This document shows positions 51,444-60,369 of a stretch of DNA of 64,000 nt, one piece after another (within the stretch, counting starts at the first letter, position 1; each line of letters starts with the position of its first letter). The notes below the pieces were generated by a model. The model was not told where the DNA came from and did no database searches. It saw only the letters and a list, made by a program, of their open reading frames with translations. The position numbers were made by a program, and so were the translations under genes. The stretch spans positions 44,238 to 108,237 of the forward strand of contig CAZEPJ010000005.1 in the NCBI GenBank assembly GCA_964514105.1, written 5' to 3'. The DNA is from CAZEPJ01 sp964514105 (lineage in GTDB: Bacteria > Desulfobacterota > Desulfocorpusculales > Desulfocorpusculum).

Positions 51444-51839
51444 CTCACGGGGGCGTCCTGTGGGGTCTGCGTTGACGCCAGAATCGCCCGGGCCCAGGCG
51501 TCCGTCCATTCCCATGGCTGCCAATTCTGTCTTTTTCGGTACGAGTTTGTAATCGGTTCGCCGAGAGGCGCCGTGGGTGGTCTCTTGGCAGGGCCGCGAA
51601 GCCGTCCTGGCGCAAGGCGAAGGATATCCATCTCGGGTCGTTCCGTCGCAAGCTTCCACCCTGTTACGTCAAGAAGTTCCCAGGCGCCCGGGCCCCTGTG
51701 TCTGTCCCGACTCCGATCCCGGATTCACGGGGATCGCCCCTTCTTGCCATGGCGCCGGCAATGGACTTGGATGGCTGGGGCGGGCATGGGGATTGCTATC
51801 CAGAGCCCGTGATCTAGTGTTTCTCAGGGGAGTTCGGCC
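51444..51839. other. intergenic region, no gene seen
   Basis: A 396-base gap. I find no coding frame with a ribosome site, no tRNA-like arms and no clear promoter or hairpin. Its composition is less G/C-skewed than the neighbouring genes. A regulatory leader for the small gene at 51840 cannot be excluded. Confidence 0.5.
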
Positions 51840-52103
51840 ATGGATCTCAGTCGCACGAGCGAGCTTCGGGTCAAGAAGGTGTGCCTGGTCAAGGTCTCGG
51901 AGAAGGGGGAACTCACCAAAGAACGCGTCATGGGGCTGGAATGGGGGGTTCCCACCCGCGGGGCGTCGTACGTGGTCTATCTGGGCGAGGGCAGGTTCCT
52001 CAAGACCACCCCCATCAAGGAGATCAAGGAGATCCACAACGCCGTCATGTTCAAGACCGTCAATTCCGTGTACCGCATCGAGTACGGAAAAGGGAAACAG
52101 TGA
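51840..52103 (+). CDS. small conserved-looking protein of unknown function
   Basis: An 87-residue soluble protein with alternating hydrophobic residues suggesting a small beta-barrel: VKKVCLVKVS, then VMGLEWGVPTRGASYVVYLG, RFLKTTPIKEIKEIHNAVMF and NSVYRIEYG. It is rich in Lys and Glu, unlike the Arg/Ala/Gly-rich false frames of this DNA, and CAGGGGAG lies upstream of the ATG. No family is recognised. Confidence 0.65.
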   Translation: MDLSRTSELRVKKVCLVKVSEKGELTKERVMGLEWGVPTRGASYVVYLGEGRFLKTTPIKEIKEIHNAVMFKTVNSVYRIEYGKGKQ

Positions 52104-52230
52104 TCCTTCCCCATCCCCGGCCACCGGCCTCGCCGCGTCCGTTGGGAGCCGGCAGTCCCGGCCCGCACGGTCTGAGCCAGGCCCGACCATGGCCGCGCCG
52201 CGCGCGGGGTTTCGATGCCTCGTGGGGCCG

Positions 52231-52259
52231 TGGTCAAGCGGGCCGACCTGTGGCATAAT
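52231..52259 (+). promoter_or_regulatory. possible promoter for the metallo-beta-lactamase-fold gene
   Basis: TGGTCA (52231-52236) and CATAAT (52254-52259) are 17 bases apart, about 39 bases before the ATG at 52298. Both boxes deviate from consensus. Confidence 0.3.
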
Positions 52260-52297
52260 CCTCAAACTGATTCTGCGATCAACGCCGGAGGTGGCCC

Positions 52298-53317
52298 ATG
52301 GGCGACGCCCGATCCACGGCCTCCAGGCGCGAGCCGGCCGCCGAGGAGGTGGCCCCGCGCATCTTCCGCATCAAGATCCCGCTGCCCGGGAGCCCCCTCA
52401 AGTACCTCAACGCCTACGTCATCCGGGGGCAGGGGCAGGATCTCATCGTGGACACCGGGTTGAATCGGGACGAGTGTCTGTCGGCCATGCGGGGGGGACT
52501 GGAGGAGCTGGGCGTGGATCTGCGGCGGGCCGATTTTTTCATCACCCATCTGCACGCCGACCATTTCGGCCTCATCGCGCGATTGGCCCACGAGGGGAGC
52601 CGGGTCTTCTTCAACCGGCCCGACTCCGAGCTCATCGAGGCGTGGGGCGGGTGGGAATTCATGGTCCAGTACGCCGGCCTCAACGGGTTCCCCCAGGACC
52701 AGCTCCGCCAGGCCCTGGAGCAGCATCCGGGCTACCGGTACGCGTCTTCATGGGTCCCCAAGCTGAACATCCTCAGGGACGGGGAGGGCGTGCGGGTGGG
52801 CGAGCGGCTGTTTCAGTGCGTGGAGACCCCCGGCCATACCCGGGGGCACACCTGCCTGTACGAGCCCGAGACCCGGACCCTCCTGTCGGGCGATCACATT
52901 CTCATCGACATCACGCCCAATATCCAGTGCTGGTCGGATGGAGAGGACCCGCTGAAGCGTTATCTCGAGAGTCTGGAGAAGGTGCGCCCTCTGGAGGTGG
53001 ATCGGGTGTTGCCGGGGCACCGGAGGCTCTTCAAGGACCACGTCAAGAGAATCGACGAGCTCCAGCGCCACCATGCGGCGAGGGCCGCAGAGGTCCTCGC
53101 CATACTCGAGACCGGCCCCCGAAACGCGTTCGAGGTGGCCTCCCGCATGACCTGGGACATCGCCATTGACTCCTGGGAGCGATTTCCCGTCGCTCAGAAA
53201 TGGTTTGCCACCGGGGAGGCCATCTCCCACCTGAGGTACCTGGAAGGGCAGGGCAAGGTGTGCGCACTGTCCCAGGACGGGAAGCGGGCGTATGGCCTGG
53301 GCCGCGCAGGGGCCTGA
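52298..53317 (+). CDS. metallo-beta-lactamase-fold hydrolase
   Basis: A 339-residue hydrolase. The metal motif HLHADH (His84, His86, Asp88, His89) is complete. Further ligands are His in ETPGHTRGHT, Asp in LLSGDHIL and His in VLPGHRR. Residues 250-330 form a helical, winged-helix-like C-terminal domain (LQRHHAARAAEVLAIL, then HLRYLEGQGKV), as in the LACTB2-like and related hydrolases of thioesters or RNA. The substrate is not evident. There is an extended Arg/Ala N-terminal segment of about 18 residues before the core. Confidence 0.88.
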   Translation: MGDARSTASRREPAAEEVAPRIFRIKIPLPGSPLKYLNAYVIRGQGQDLIVDTGLNRDECLSAMRGGLEELGVDLRRADFFITHLHADHFGLIARLAHEGSRVFFNRPDSELIEAWGGWEFMVQYAGLNGFPQDQLRQALEQHPGYRYASSWVPKLNILRDGEGVRVGERLFQCVETPGHTRGHTCLYEPETRTLLSGDHILIDITPNIQCWSDGEDPLKRYLESLEKVRPLEVDRVLPGHRRLFKDHVKRIDELQRHHAARAAEVLAILETGPRNAFEVASRMTWDIAIDSWERFPVAQKWFATGEAISHLRYLEGQGKVCALSQDGKRAYGLGRAGA

Positions 53318-53387
53318 GCGCGCTTTGCCAAGGGGCGGGGCCTCGCGGGGGGGTAGGCCGCCAGGGGGTCACGTGCGCTTTTTTTCT

Positions 53388-53415
53388 TTGATTTCACGGA
53401 AAGAGGAGATATAAT
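53388..53415 (+). promoter_or_regulatory. sigma-70 promoter of the cold-shock gene, with long leader
   Basis: TTGATT (53388-53393) and a perfect TATAAT (53410-53415) are 16 bases apart. Transcription starting near 53422 would give a leader of about 119 bases before the ATG at 53541, similar to the long structured leaders of cspA-type mRNAs. Confidence 0.65.
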
Positions 53416-53540
53416 AGCGAGTTATGGGAAGCAGATTTGGCCACAGGTTCCTTTCTCCACTGGCAGGTCCCCCCCCTTTGGAAAGGCCCGCTCCAAGAAG
53501 CCTCCCAAGTCACTCTTAGACAAGAAAGGTAAAGGGCAAC

Positions 53541-53738
53541 ATGCAAGGAAAAGTCAAGTGGTTCAACGAGAAGAAAGGCTATGGGTTCATCGAGAAGGAT
53601 GAGGGCGGAGACGTGTTCGTGCACTTCAGCGCCATCAGCGGCAGCGGCTTCCGCACCCTGATGGAAGGCCAGAGGGTGGACTTTGAAGTGGAAAAAGGCC
53701 CCAAGGGGCTGCAGGCCAAGGATGTGAGGGTCGTGTAA
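53541..53738 (+). CDS. cold-shock protein (CspA family)
   Basis: A 65-residue single cold-shock domain. Both RNA-binding motifs are intact (KGYGFIEK and DVFVHFSAI), with the leading GKVKWFNEKKG. It binds single-stranded RNA or DNA and acts as an RNA chaperone. It is monocistronic, with its own promoter, long leader and terminator. AAAGGTAAAGGG precedes the ATG. Confidence 0.96.
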   Translation: MQGKVKWFNEKKGYGFIEKDEGGDVFVHFSAISGSGFRTLMEGQRVDFEVEKGPKGLQAKDVRVV

Positions 53739-53744
53739 CGCGCA

Positions 53745-53787
53745 CGGGCGAGGCCGGCCGGGGGGGGCGGCCTCGCCCGCTGTTTTT
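53745..53787 (+). terminator. intrinsic terminator of the cold-shock gene
   Basis: A perfect 12-bp stem (CGGGCGAGGCCG at 53745-53756 with CGGCCTCGCCCG at 53768-53779) and an 11-base G-rich loop are followed by CTGTTTTT. Confidence 0.85.
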
Positions 53788-54236
53788 CATCCCGCCATCC
53801 ACGCATCTGCCGGCGTGCGGCCCTTGCCGGGCAGCAATACCCGCACATCCGGACCCAGGCTGACGGCCCCGCCCCGACCATCCTTTTCCTTCCAGCGGCC
53901 GGCCCCCCTCCTGTATGCCATCTCAGGGGTATGCCATGTCCCCTGGCCGTCGCGTCTGCGCTGCGCGGTTGAGCGCAGGCAATGGGGAATCGGCCGCAGC
54001 CAATCGAGGAAACGACCCGGAAGCCAGCGGCCTTGCTGGTTCACCGCGGGCGCCAATTGCCGCGTCACGGCTGGGCCCGCGTCGTTCCCGGAAACGCCCC
54101 CCCTATGCCCGGTTGCCCCGTCCTCGTGTGGCCGTTGGATCCGGGTCATGGGGTTCGAGGCGCTCGCCGAACAAGCGGAATGGGGGCCGTTGGAGGGATG
54201 AGCTCAGACACCGTCTTGCCATTGGTCGCCGGACCC
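53788..54236. other. intergenic region, no gene seen
   Basis: A 449-base gap between the cold-shock terminator and the 3' end of the leftward ATP-grasp operon. A leftward frame of up to 120 residues covers it, but it lacks a ribosome site and has the Arg/Gly composition of chance frames. I see no clear terminator for the leftward operon. Confidence 0.45.
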
Positions 54237-55625
54237 TCAATCGCGCGCCCCCGCAACGGTCCAGGCGTCCGGGTCCCGGAGGATCAGGGCGCAGGTCGCG
54301 GCCCCGCCCTGGTGGGCGTTGAGGGGGAGGTCCGGGGAACCAAGCCCGGCCCGGACAAAGGCCGACCTTCCGAAGGGGCTGACGATGAAGGGGAACCTGC
54401 CCCGGCGCGTCTCCCCTCTGTCCCAGGCCGCGAAGGGGGCAGTGGGAAGGGGCACCTTCTCCTGAGCCACCCAGCGTCCAGGCTCCCGGGCCGTGAGCAG
54501 CGGGGCCCTGATCCGGACCTCGTCGGGCTCCAGGATCACGTGGCGGCCGCCGAAGGAACGGCGCCTCTTGAGGACGAAGGACCCGCTGCGGGAGATCTCC
54601 TCCAGAAGGGCCGGCTCCTCGTCCATGAGGCCGGGGCCCAGGACCCGGGTCAGGGGGATGGCCGACGCCAGCTCGGGATGCCGGCCCCGGAGGAGTTCCA
54701 AGAGCCCCTTGTCCTGGAAGAACGTGGAGCCCAGGGGGTTGACCAGGCAGGCGCGGCCCTGGGCCAGCGCCTCCCAGACCCGCTGCGTCCGCCGGCAGAC
54801 CGCCCGGCCAAAGACCGCCCGGTCCGTCATGCGCCTGCGGAAACTGAGGGTGGAGAACTTGCGAACGATGAGGTGCACGGGCTCGCCGCCCAACACCACG
54901 CCGTCCACGGACACGTCCAGGTCCAGCAGGTCGCCCGTGAGGGTCCGATATCCCCGCTCCCCATACCTCGAGGCGATCCCCCGGCACTCGGGGACCATGA
55001 ACCGGGCCTGGGCCGAGGACGTGATGAGGGCGATGGTCGGGGGAAACGGAAGGTGGGGACGGCCCTGAGAAAACCTCTCATAAGCGCCGAGGATGATTGT
55101 CAATGATTCATCTCTGGGATCCTGGAATTCGACCCCGGGGGTGGAGGGGGATCGCCCCGGGGGGGCCCGGTCCGCGGGGACAGCCGCGGCAGCGAGGAAC
55201 GCCTGAGCCACCAGGGCCGGGTCCAGTTCTCCCCCGGGGCACCCGCAGTTGACCTCGAGGCACTGGGGGGGCTTGTCGGGGGGCAACACCATGTCCAGCC
55301 GGTGGATGGGAAGCAGGGCGGCCGGGCCCGGGTCCAGGGCGAGGAACTCCCGGTCCAGGGGACCTTCCAACAGTAGATGGGCTTCGGCCTCCCGGGGGTT
55401 CCCCCGGAGCCAGGCGCCGACCTCCTCCAGGGCCAGGGCGATGCGGCGGGTCCAGAGGGTCAGGGCGTCATGCTCCGGAGGTTTCAGAAAAAGCGGGGTG
55501 GCGAAGGAGTAGATCTCCTCCTCGGGGCTGTCCAGAAAGCGGAAGTGGCGGCACTGGACCAGGAAACCGCGCATGGCCGGGAGCAAGGCGGCCAGCTGGC
55601 CGAGGTCGGTGGGCAGGGTGGTCAT
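54237..55625 (-). CDS. circularly permuted ATP-grasp-like protein (third of three)
   Basis: A 462-residue protein. The segment RLDMVLPPDKPPQCLEVNC followed by GCPGGELDP resembles the metal-binding R.D...LE.N...P.G element that lies early in circularly permuted ATP-grasp ligases (DUF404/407 and glutathionylspermidine-synthase-like groups). The later segments ACLVNPLGSTFFQDKGLLEL, GSFVLKRRRSFGGRHVIL and WVAQEKVPLP match their nucleotide-binding half. Such enzymes make amide bonds using ATP. The ATG at 55625 is used; a TTG at 55649 is possible. It is the last gene of the transporter/ATP-grasp operon, 66 bases after the second ATP-grasp gene. The assignment is by motif resemblance, so the exact family is uncertain. 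Confidence 0.65.
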   Translation of the reverse strand: MTTLPTDLGQLAALLPAMRGFLVQCRHFRFLDSPEEEIYSFATPLFLKPPEHDALTLWTRRIALALEEVGAWLRGNPREAEAHLLLEGPLDREFLALDPGPAALLPIHRLDMVLPPDKPPQCLEVNCGCPGGELDPALVAQAFLAAAAVPADRAPPGRSPSTPGVEFQDPRDESLTIILGAYERFSQGRPHLPFPPTIALITSSAQARFMVPECRGIASRYGERGYRTLTGDLLDLDVSVDGVVLGGEPVHLIVRKFSTLSFRRRMTDRAVFGRAVCRRTQRVWEALAQGRACLVNPLGSTFFQDKGLLELLRGRHPELASAIPLTRVLGPGLMDEEPALLEEISRSGSFVLKRRRSFGGRHVILEPDEVRIRAPLLTAREPGRWVAQEKVPLPTAPFAAWDRGETRRGRFPFIVSPFGRSAFVRAGLGSPDLPLNAHQGGAATCALILRDPDAWTVAGARD

Positions 55626-55691
55626 GGGAACCAACTCCAAGTGGCGCAAGCCGCGCCGGAGGCGGACCGACCCCCGGGAAAAAGGCCGGCT

Positions 55692-56924
55692 TCAGGACGG
55701 CGACACCTCCACGCGAATCATGGTTCGGAGCCGCTGGACGTCGTCCGCCACCCGCTGGGGGTCCCGGTGCGCCAGCACTGCGAAAAGCGGGCAGCGAAAC
55801 CCGTCCTTGGCCCATCCCACAACCTCGCCTGGGGCCATGCGCTGGCCAATGCGTCGCAACGACGCAACCCCCCGGACGGCCTCCAGGCCGCCGATGGCCG
55901 CGAGCCTGCCCGGCCCGGGTGGGAAGATCTCCACCACGGCCGCGGCGTCCTCCCGCTGGGGACGCCACTGAACGGACCTCCCCATGGCCAGCTCCAGGCC
56001 CATGGGGTCCAGGGGCGCGCCAAAGGCCAGCTGCATCATCTCCGATCGATAGCCCCCGATGCGGGGGGCTGCATCGAGAATGAATGCGCGGCCGTCTCCA
56101 AGGACCAGGTCCACGTGCATGGGCGTGGAGCGCAGCCCCAGGATCCCTGCCGCCTCGGCCACGGCCCGGCGGGCGAGGGCCTCTTGCTCGACCGCCAGGC
56201 CCGATGGGACCTGCCTCACGGCCACGTGGAAGTCCTCCATGCCCCAGCGCCGCGCCGGGGTGAGGGCCACGGCCGGGGTGAAGATCATCTCCCCGTCGGG
56301 ACCCACGAACGCGTCCAGTGAGACCTCCCGGCCGTCCACAAACGCCTCGGCCACGAAGGTCTCTGCCACCGGCACGCCGTGGCGGGCCCCTGCGGCGTCA
56401 CGCGACCGGGTGAGTTCACGCCTGGCCCTGTGCCATGTCTCGGGGTCCCGACACAGGGTGATGAGCTGGCTCTTGAACAGGTTTCGGGGTTTGAGGAGAA
56501 AGGGGAAGGGGATGGCCGGGAGCCTCGAGGATGCGAGGTCGGCTTGGTCGAAGGCCGGGTTGAGGGGCATGGGGGCCCGGGACAGGGCCTGCCTCAACAG
56601 GAGCTTGTCCCTCAGGATGCGGGCCTGAGCCAATCGGATGCCCGGCAGACCCAGGGCCTCGTTGAGCACCGCGTGTTCCATGACCCTGCGCTCCCGGCGG
56701 TTGAGCACCGCGGCCACCCGCGGCCCCAGAGGCCAGGCCCGGGCCCAAGCGCCCAGGGCCTCCAGGTCAAGGGGGCTGTACGGCACCCAGATATCCACGT
56801 CCTCGGGGAACGCGACCTGCTCACCCCCCTCCCGAAGGCAGGCGGTCTGCAGGCCCGATCCCCGCAGCTGCCGGGCGAGGCGCTGGACCCCGGTGAACAG
56901 GACGATGGGGGCGAGCTGGCTCAT
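55692..56924 (-). CDS. ATP-grasp ligase-like protein (second of three)
   Basis: A 410-residue protein with the ATP-grasp order: an N-terminal pre-ATP-grasp region (1-100), RDKLLLRQALSRAPMPLNP, the central lysine strand PFPFLLKPRNLFKSQLITL, the hinge VAEAFVDGREVSLDAFVG, and the metal-binding end HVDLVLGDGRAFILDAAPRI. The usual Glu-Asn-Pro-Arg metal motif reads Asp-Ala-Ala-Pro-Arg here, a conservative Glu-to-Asp change with Ala in the Asn place. The C-terminal 90 residues resemble the extra domain of amino-acid ligase-type ATP-grasp enzymes. The ATG overlaps the stop of the preceding ATP-grasp gene (ATGA). Confidence 0.78.
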   Translation of the reverse strand: MSQLAPIVLFTGVQRLARQLRGSGLQTACLREGGEQVAFPEDVDIWVPYSPLDLEALGAWARAWPLGPRVAAVLNRRERRVMEHAVLNEALGLPGIRLAQARILRDKLLLRQALSRAPMPLNPAFDQADLASSRLPAIPFPFLLKPRNLFKSQLITLCRDPETWHRARRELTRSRDAAGARHGVPVAETFVAEAFVDGREVSLDAFVGPDGEMIFTPAVALTPARRWGMEDFHVAVRQVPSGLAVEQEALARRAVAEAAGILGLRSTPMHVDLVLGDGRAFILDAAPRIGGYRSEMMQLAFGAPLDPMGLELAMGRSVQWRPQREDAAAVVEIFPPGPGRLAAIGGLEAVRGVASLRRIGQRMAPGEVVGWAKDGFRCPLFAVLAHRDPQRVADDVQRLRTMIRVEVSPS

Positions 56925-58411
56925 GATCGGCGCGCTTGCTCCTCGTCCAGGCCGAGGCTCGCGTAAGCCCATCGCACCACAGCGGCGACCTCGGGGTCCA
57001 GCGCCCCCCCCTCATTCATCACATGCCGGAAGAAGAGCAGGCGCACCACGCGGTCCAGGGCCTCGCCGGGCAGCAGGGCGGCGCCGGGCGGAGGGGGACC
57101 GTCGAGGACCATGAACTCGCCGTCGTCCCAGGGGGGCGGGGGCAGGGGGAACAGGGGGCCCGTGCGCCGCGGGGCCGCCTCACCCCGGGGCCACACGTAA
57201 CGGCCCGGCGCCAGGGTGCCCCGCACACGCCCGGGCTCCGGACCACGGTGGAACAGGAGAAGCTGGGCTGCCGCCGGGAACTGCCGTGTGGACCGCTCCA
57301 CGGCCTCGGCCGCCACGGCGTCCGGGCTGCCCAGCAGGGCCAGGAGGTGGAAGGCCTCCAGGGGGGGGTGGCCTGCGGCTGCCTGCAGGAGGGTCAGCGT
57401 GGGCAACGCCCCCGTGTACCGGGGATTGCATTCCAGGGCGTAGAGCTGCTGGGTGTCTTCATCCAGGGCGAAATCGACGCCGAAGATCCCCCCGTACCCC
57501 TCGTCCGCCAGGGCACCCCCCACCCAGCGGCAGAGATCCCCGGCCGCGCGCTCCACATGGTCGGGATACGTGGGCGCCCCCCACTGGTGCCCGCAGAAAC
57601 GCCCCTCGCGGCCCGGCGCGAGAAGCTCCGGCAGGTCCAGAAGCTGGGTCTGCAGGGGAGAGAGGAGCACCCCCCAGGGTCCCACGCATCCCACCATGCT
57701 CAGGGATGGGCCGGTCACCAACGGGGAGACGAGCAGGCTACCCACCGCGTGCCCCCGGTGCCTCCCCGCTCCCAAGCGGACCGCCAAGCGCGCCAGTTCC
57801 TCCGCGCTGTTGACGAAGAAGGTCGATCGCCCTCCCCCCCGCGGGAAATCTGGGATCTGGACCACCAGGGCGGGGCCCCAGCGCCGGCGCCAGCGGCGGT
57901 ATGCGGCGGGATCCAGCCCGTCGGCGGGCACGAGTTCCCCCTCCAGGGCCGGGAACGGACTGCCGGCAAGACGGCTCCGGAACCAGGCCTTGTCCTCCCA
58001 ACGGGCGCGGACGGCGGCCGGAGCCGCCAGGAGCTCCCAGCCCATGGATCGCGCCAGGCCGTGGAGGGCCGGGCTCTGGCGGTAGATGACCAGCCTGGAG
58101 CCGGCGGGCGGGGCGCATCCCCGGGCACTCAGGGCCGGGTGGGAGAGGATGGACAGGGTGTCCCGGCACGCCGGCTCCGGGGCGGCCGACCCCTCGTGAA
58201 GGCAGTCCACCCCGGCCAGGGCCCGGAATTCCCCCAGGTCCAGGGTGGGCATGGCGCACAGGACCCGGTAGTCCTCGAGAAGGAGGGCAGGGCCCATCCT
58301 CGGGAAGGCACGTTCGCCCACCCCGATGACCGGGGTCCGCGCGCCCGCGGCCGCCCGGACCATGGCCCGGGCTCGATCCAGGGACCAGGAGGCCATGGTC
58401 GGTTCAGCCAT
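56921..58411 (-). CDS. ATP-grasp-like protein (first of three)
   Basis: A 496-residue protein. The C-proximal ATP-grasp metal motif is well preserved (GIFGVDFALDED, then YALECNPRYTGALPTLTLL with the Glu-Cys-Asn-Pro-Arg). Upstream are ALVVQIPDFPRGGGRSTFFV (the nucleotide-binding lysine position is not a clear Lys) and VGSLLVSPLVTGPSLSMVGC. An N-terminal region of about 140 residues and a Pro-rich C-terminal region of about 130 (GPLFPLPPPPWDDGEF) are outside the core. The start overlaps the stop of the ABC ATPase gene by 8 bases, so it belongs to the transporter operon. Substrate unknown. Confidence 0.75.
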   Translation of the reverse strand: MAEPTMASWSLDRARAMVRAAAGARTPVIGVGERAFPRMGPALLLEDYRVLCAMPTLDLGEFRALAGVDCLHEGSAAPEPACRDTLSILSHPALSARGCAPPAGSRLVIYRQSPALHGLARSMGWELLAAPAAVRARWEDKAWFRSRLAGSPFPALEGELVPADGLDPAAYRRWRRRWGPALVVQIPDFPRGGGRSTFFVNSAEELARLAVRLGAGRHRGHAVGSLLVSPLVTGPSLSMVGCVGPWGVLLSPLQTQLLDLPELLAPGREGRFCGHQWGAPTYPDHVERAAGDLCRWVGGALADEGYGGIFGVDFALDEDTQQLYALECNPRYTGALPTLTLLQAAAGHPPLEAFHLLALLGSPDAVAAEAVERSTRQFPAAAQLLLFHRGPEPGRVRGTLAPGRYVWPRGEAAPRRTGPLFPLPPPPWDDGEFMVLDGPPPPGAALLPGEALDRVVRLLFFRHVMNEGGALDPEVAAVVRWAYASLGLDEEQARRS

Positions 58412-59399
58412 AGTGGAGAAAGCAGGCTGCGTGGTGGTCCTTCTCCACCTCCCGGAGGGCCGCCTCCTCCTCCTGGCAACGGGCGCTGCAATTGGGGCAT
58501 CGGCTGGAGAAAGGGCATCCTCTCTCGGAGGGGATCACGAAGAAATCCACCGGGCAGGCGGGAGGCGGGAGGTCCTCGCTCCGGCGTTTGACAGTGGGAA
58601 CGGCCCGGATCAGGGCCTGGGTGTACGGGTGAACAGGATTCCGGATCACGGCCTCGGCCGGGCCGTGCTCCATGATCCTGCCCCGATAGATGACCCCGAT
58701 GCGGTCCGACAGATAGCGGGCCGTGGCCAGATCATGGGTGATGAAGAGCATGGTCAGGGAGTGGCGCTCCTTGAGGTCGAGGAGCATGTTCAGGAGCTGG
58801 GCCTGGATGGATGCGTCCAGCATGGATACGGGCTCGTCGGCCACCACGAACTGGGGGTCCAGGCTCATGGCCCTGGCCACGGCCACGCGCTGGCGCTGCC
58901 CGCCGCTCAATTGATGCGGATACCGAAAGACGAAATCCCGGGCCGGACGGAGCCCCACCTCTTCCAGGACGTCCTGAACCCGCTCCTCCCGCTCCCGGTG
59001 GGTCCCGATGCCCTGCACCAGCAGCGGCTCCACCACGGTCTGGAAGATGGTCAGCTGGGGATTCAAGGACTGATAGGGATCCTGGAAGATCATCTGCACG
59101 CGCCGGCGGAAGGCTTGGCTGTCTCTGGCGCCCTCGGCGCTGATGTCCTTGCCGTCGAAACGGATCCGGCCCGATGTGATCTCCTCCAGCCCCACGATGA
59201 GCCGGCCGCAGGTGGTCTTTCCGCTTCCGCTTTCCCCCACCAGGGAGAAGATCTCCCCGGGTTGGATCAGGAACGAGACCCGGTCCAGGGCCTTCACGTC
59301 CCCGCCCTTGTGGCGGGACAGAAGGGTCTGGCGGCGGTGAAAGACCTTGGAGACCTCCTCGAAGGTCAGCATGGGGTGGTTTGAGAGCGCGTCGTGCAT
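58404..59399 (-). CDS. peptide-type ABC transporter ATPase (DppF/OppF-like)
   Basis: A 331-residue ATPase with Walker A GESGSGKTT, Q-loop MIFQDPYQSLNPQLT, signature LSGGQRQRVAVARAM, Walker B VVADEPVSMLDAS and the switch His in ITHD. The C-terminal oligopeptide-transport extension with the Cys-rich GCPFSSRCPNCSARC is complete. It forms a heterodimer with the neighbouring DppD-like ATPase. AGGGGAAAGGG precedes the ATG. Confidence 0.93.
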   Translation of the reverse strand: MHDALSNHPMLTFEEVSKVFHRRQTLLSRHKGGDVKALDRVSFLIQPGEIFSLVGESGSGKTTCGRLIVGLEEITSGRIRFDGKDISAEGARDSQAFRRRVQMIFQDPYQSLNPQLTIFQTVVEPLLVQGIGTHREREERVQDVLEEVGLRPARDFVFRYPHQLSGGQRQRVAVARAMSLDPQFVVADEPVSMLDASIQAQLLNMLLDLKERHSLTMLFITHDLATARYLSDRIGVIYRGRIMEHGPAEAVIRNPVHPYTQALIRAVPTVKRRSEDLPPPACPVDFFVIPSERGCPFSSRCPNCSARCQEEEAALREVEKDHHAACFLHYG

Positions 59400-59409
59400 G
59401 CCCTTTCCC

Positions 59410-60369
59410 CTACGATGCGATGCGGTGGCACAGGGCGAAGTGTCCGGGGCGGTGCTCCCGCCACCGGGGCCGCCCTGTGGGGCAGCTCGCGTGGTCGCCG
59501 GGACAGCGCGGGCAGAAGCGGCAGCCCCCCGGCGGATCCAGGAGGTTTGGCGGCTCGCCGGGTATGGGTTCGAGCCGCTTTCTCTCTCCCGTGATCTGGG
59601 GATACGAGCGCATGAGCCCCTGGGTGTACGGATGGAGGGGCGCCTCCAGCACCGCGTCGGTGGGGCCGAATTCGATGAGCTGCCCCGCGTACATGACCCC
59701 CATGTGATCGCAGGAGCGCGCGATGACCGAAATGTCGTGGGAGATGTAGATGAGAGAGAGGCCCATCTCCTTCTGGAGCCGCCTCATCTCCCCCAGGATC
59801 TGGTCCGCCACCATGACGTCCAGGGCCGTGGTGGGCTCATCGGCGATGATGAGGGAGGGGTTGCACGACAAAGCCATGGCGATGACGGCCCTCTGGCGCA
59901 TGCCGCCGCTGTACTGGTGGGGATAGTCGCGCATCCTCGCCGGGTCCAACCCCACCATGGCGTACAGTTCCGACACCTTTTCCTGGGCCTGCTCGCGGGT
60001 GATCCCGTTGTCGTGGGTCAGGATGGCCTCGACGACCTGATCTCCCACCCGGTGGACGGGGTTCAGGGCGTTCATGGCGGCCTGAAAGACCATGGAGATC
60101 CGCCGCCATCGAAAACGCCGCATGGCCTCCGGATCCTTGGTCAGGAGGTCTTCTCCCTGGAACAGGATGCGCCCCTCCACGACCCGGGCATTCTGGGCCA
60201 GGAGCTGCAGCACGGCCATGGCCACCGTGGTCTTTCCGCACCCGGATTCGCCCACGAGCCCCAGGGCATCGCCCTGACCCACCTCGAAGGTCACGCCGTC
60301 GAGGGCATGGACCACGCCTCGGGTCGTGTGGTACTGCACCGTCAACCCGTCCACCCGCAGGAGGTTCAC
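59410..60369 (-). CDS. peptide-type ABC transporter ATPase (DppD/OppD-like)
   Basis: A 319-residue ATPase with Walker A GESGCGKTT, Q-loop VFQAAMNALNPVHRVGDQV, signature YSGGMRQRAVIAMAL, Walker B IIADEPTTALDV and the C-terminal Cys motif GCRFCPRCPGDHASC of the Opp/Dpp ATPases. It starts at a GTG that overlaps the stop of the permease gene (GTGA) and lies 10 bases before the second ATPase gene. Confidence 0.93.
   Translation of the reverse strand: MNLLRVDGLTVQYHTTRGVVHALDGVTFEVGQGDALGLVGESGCGKTTVAMAVLQLLAQNARVVEGRILFQGEDLLTKDPEAMRRFRWRRISMVFQAAMNALNPVHRVGDQVVEAILTHDNGITREQAQEKVSELYAMVGLDPARMRDYPHQYSGGMRQRAVIAMALSCNPSLIIADEPTTALDVMVADQILGEMRRLQKEMGLSLIYISHDISVIARSCDHMGVMYAGQLIEFGPTDAVLEAPLHPYTQGLMRSYPQITGERKRLEPIPGEPPNLLDPPGGCRFCPRCPGDHASCPTGRPRWREHRPGHFALCHRIAS

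Noticed and set aside
51540..51600. tRNA-like stretch (GGTTCGCC flanked by short complements)
   Set aside because: No acceptor stem, anticodon arm or CCA end can be built around it.
53787..54149. Leftward frame of up to 120 residues between the cold-shock gene and the ATP-grasp operon
   Set aside because: No ribosome site, Arg/Gly/Trp-rich composition and no recognised pattern; kept only as an intergenic note.
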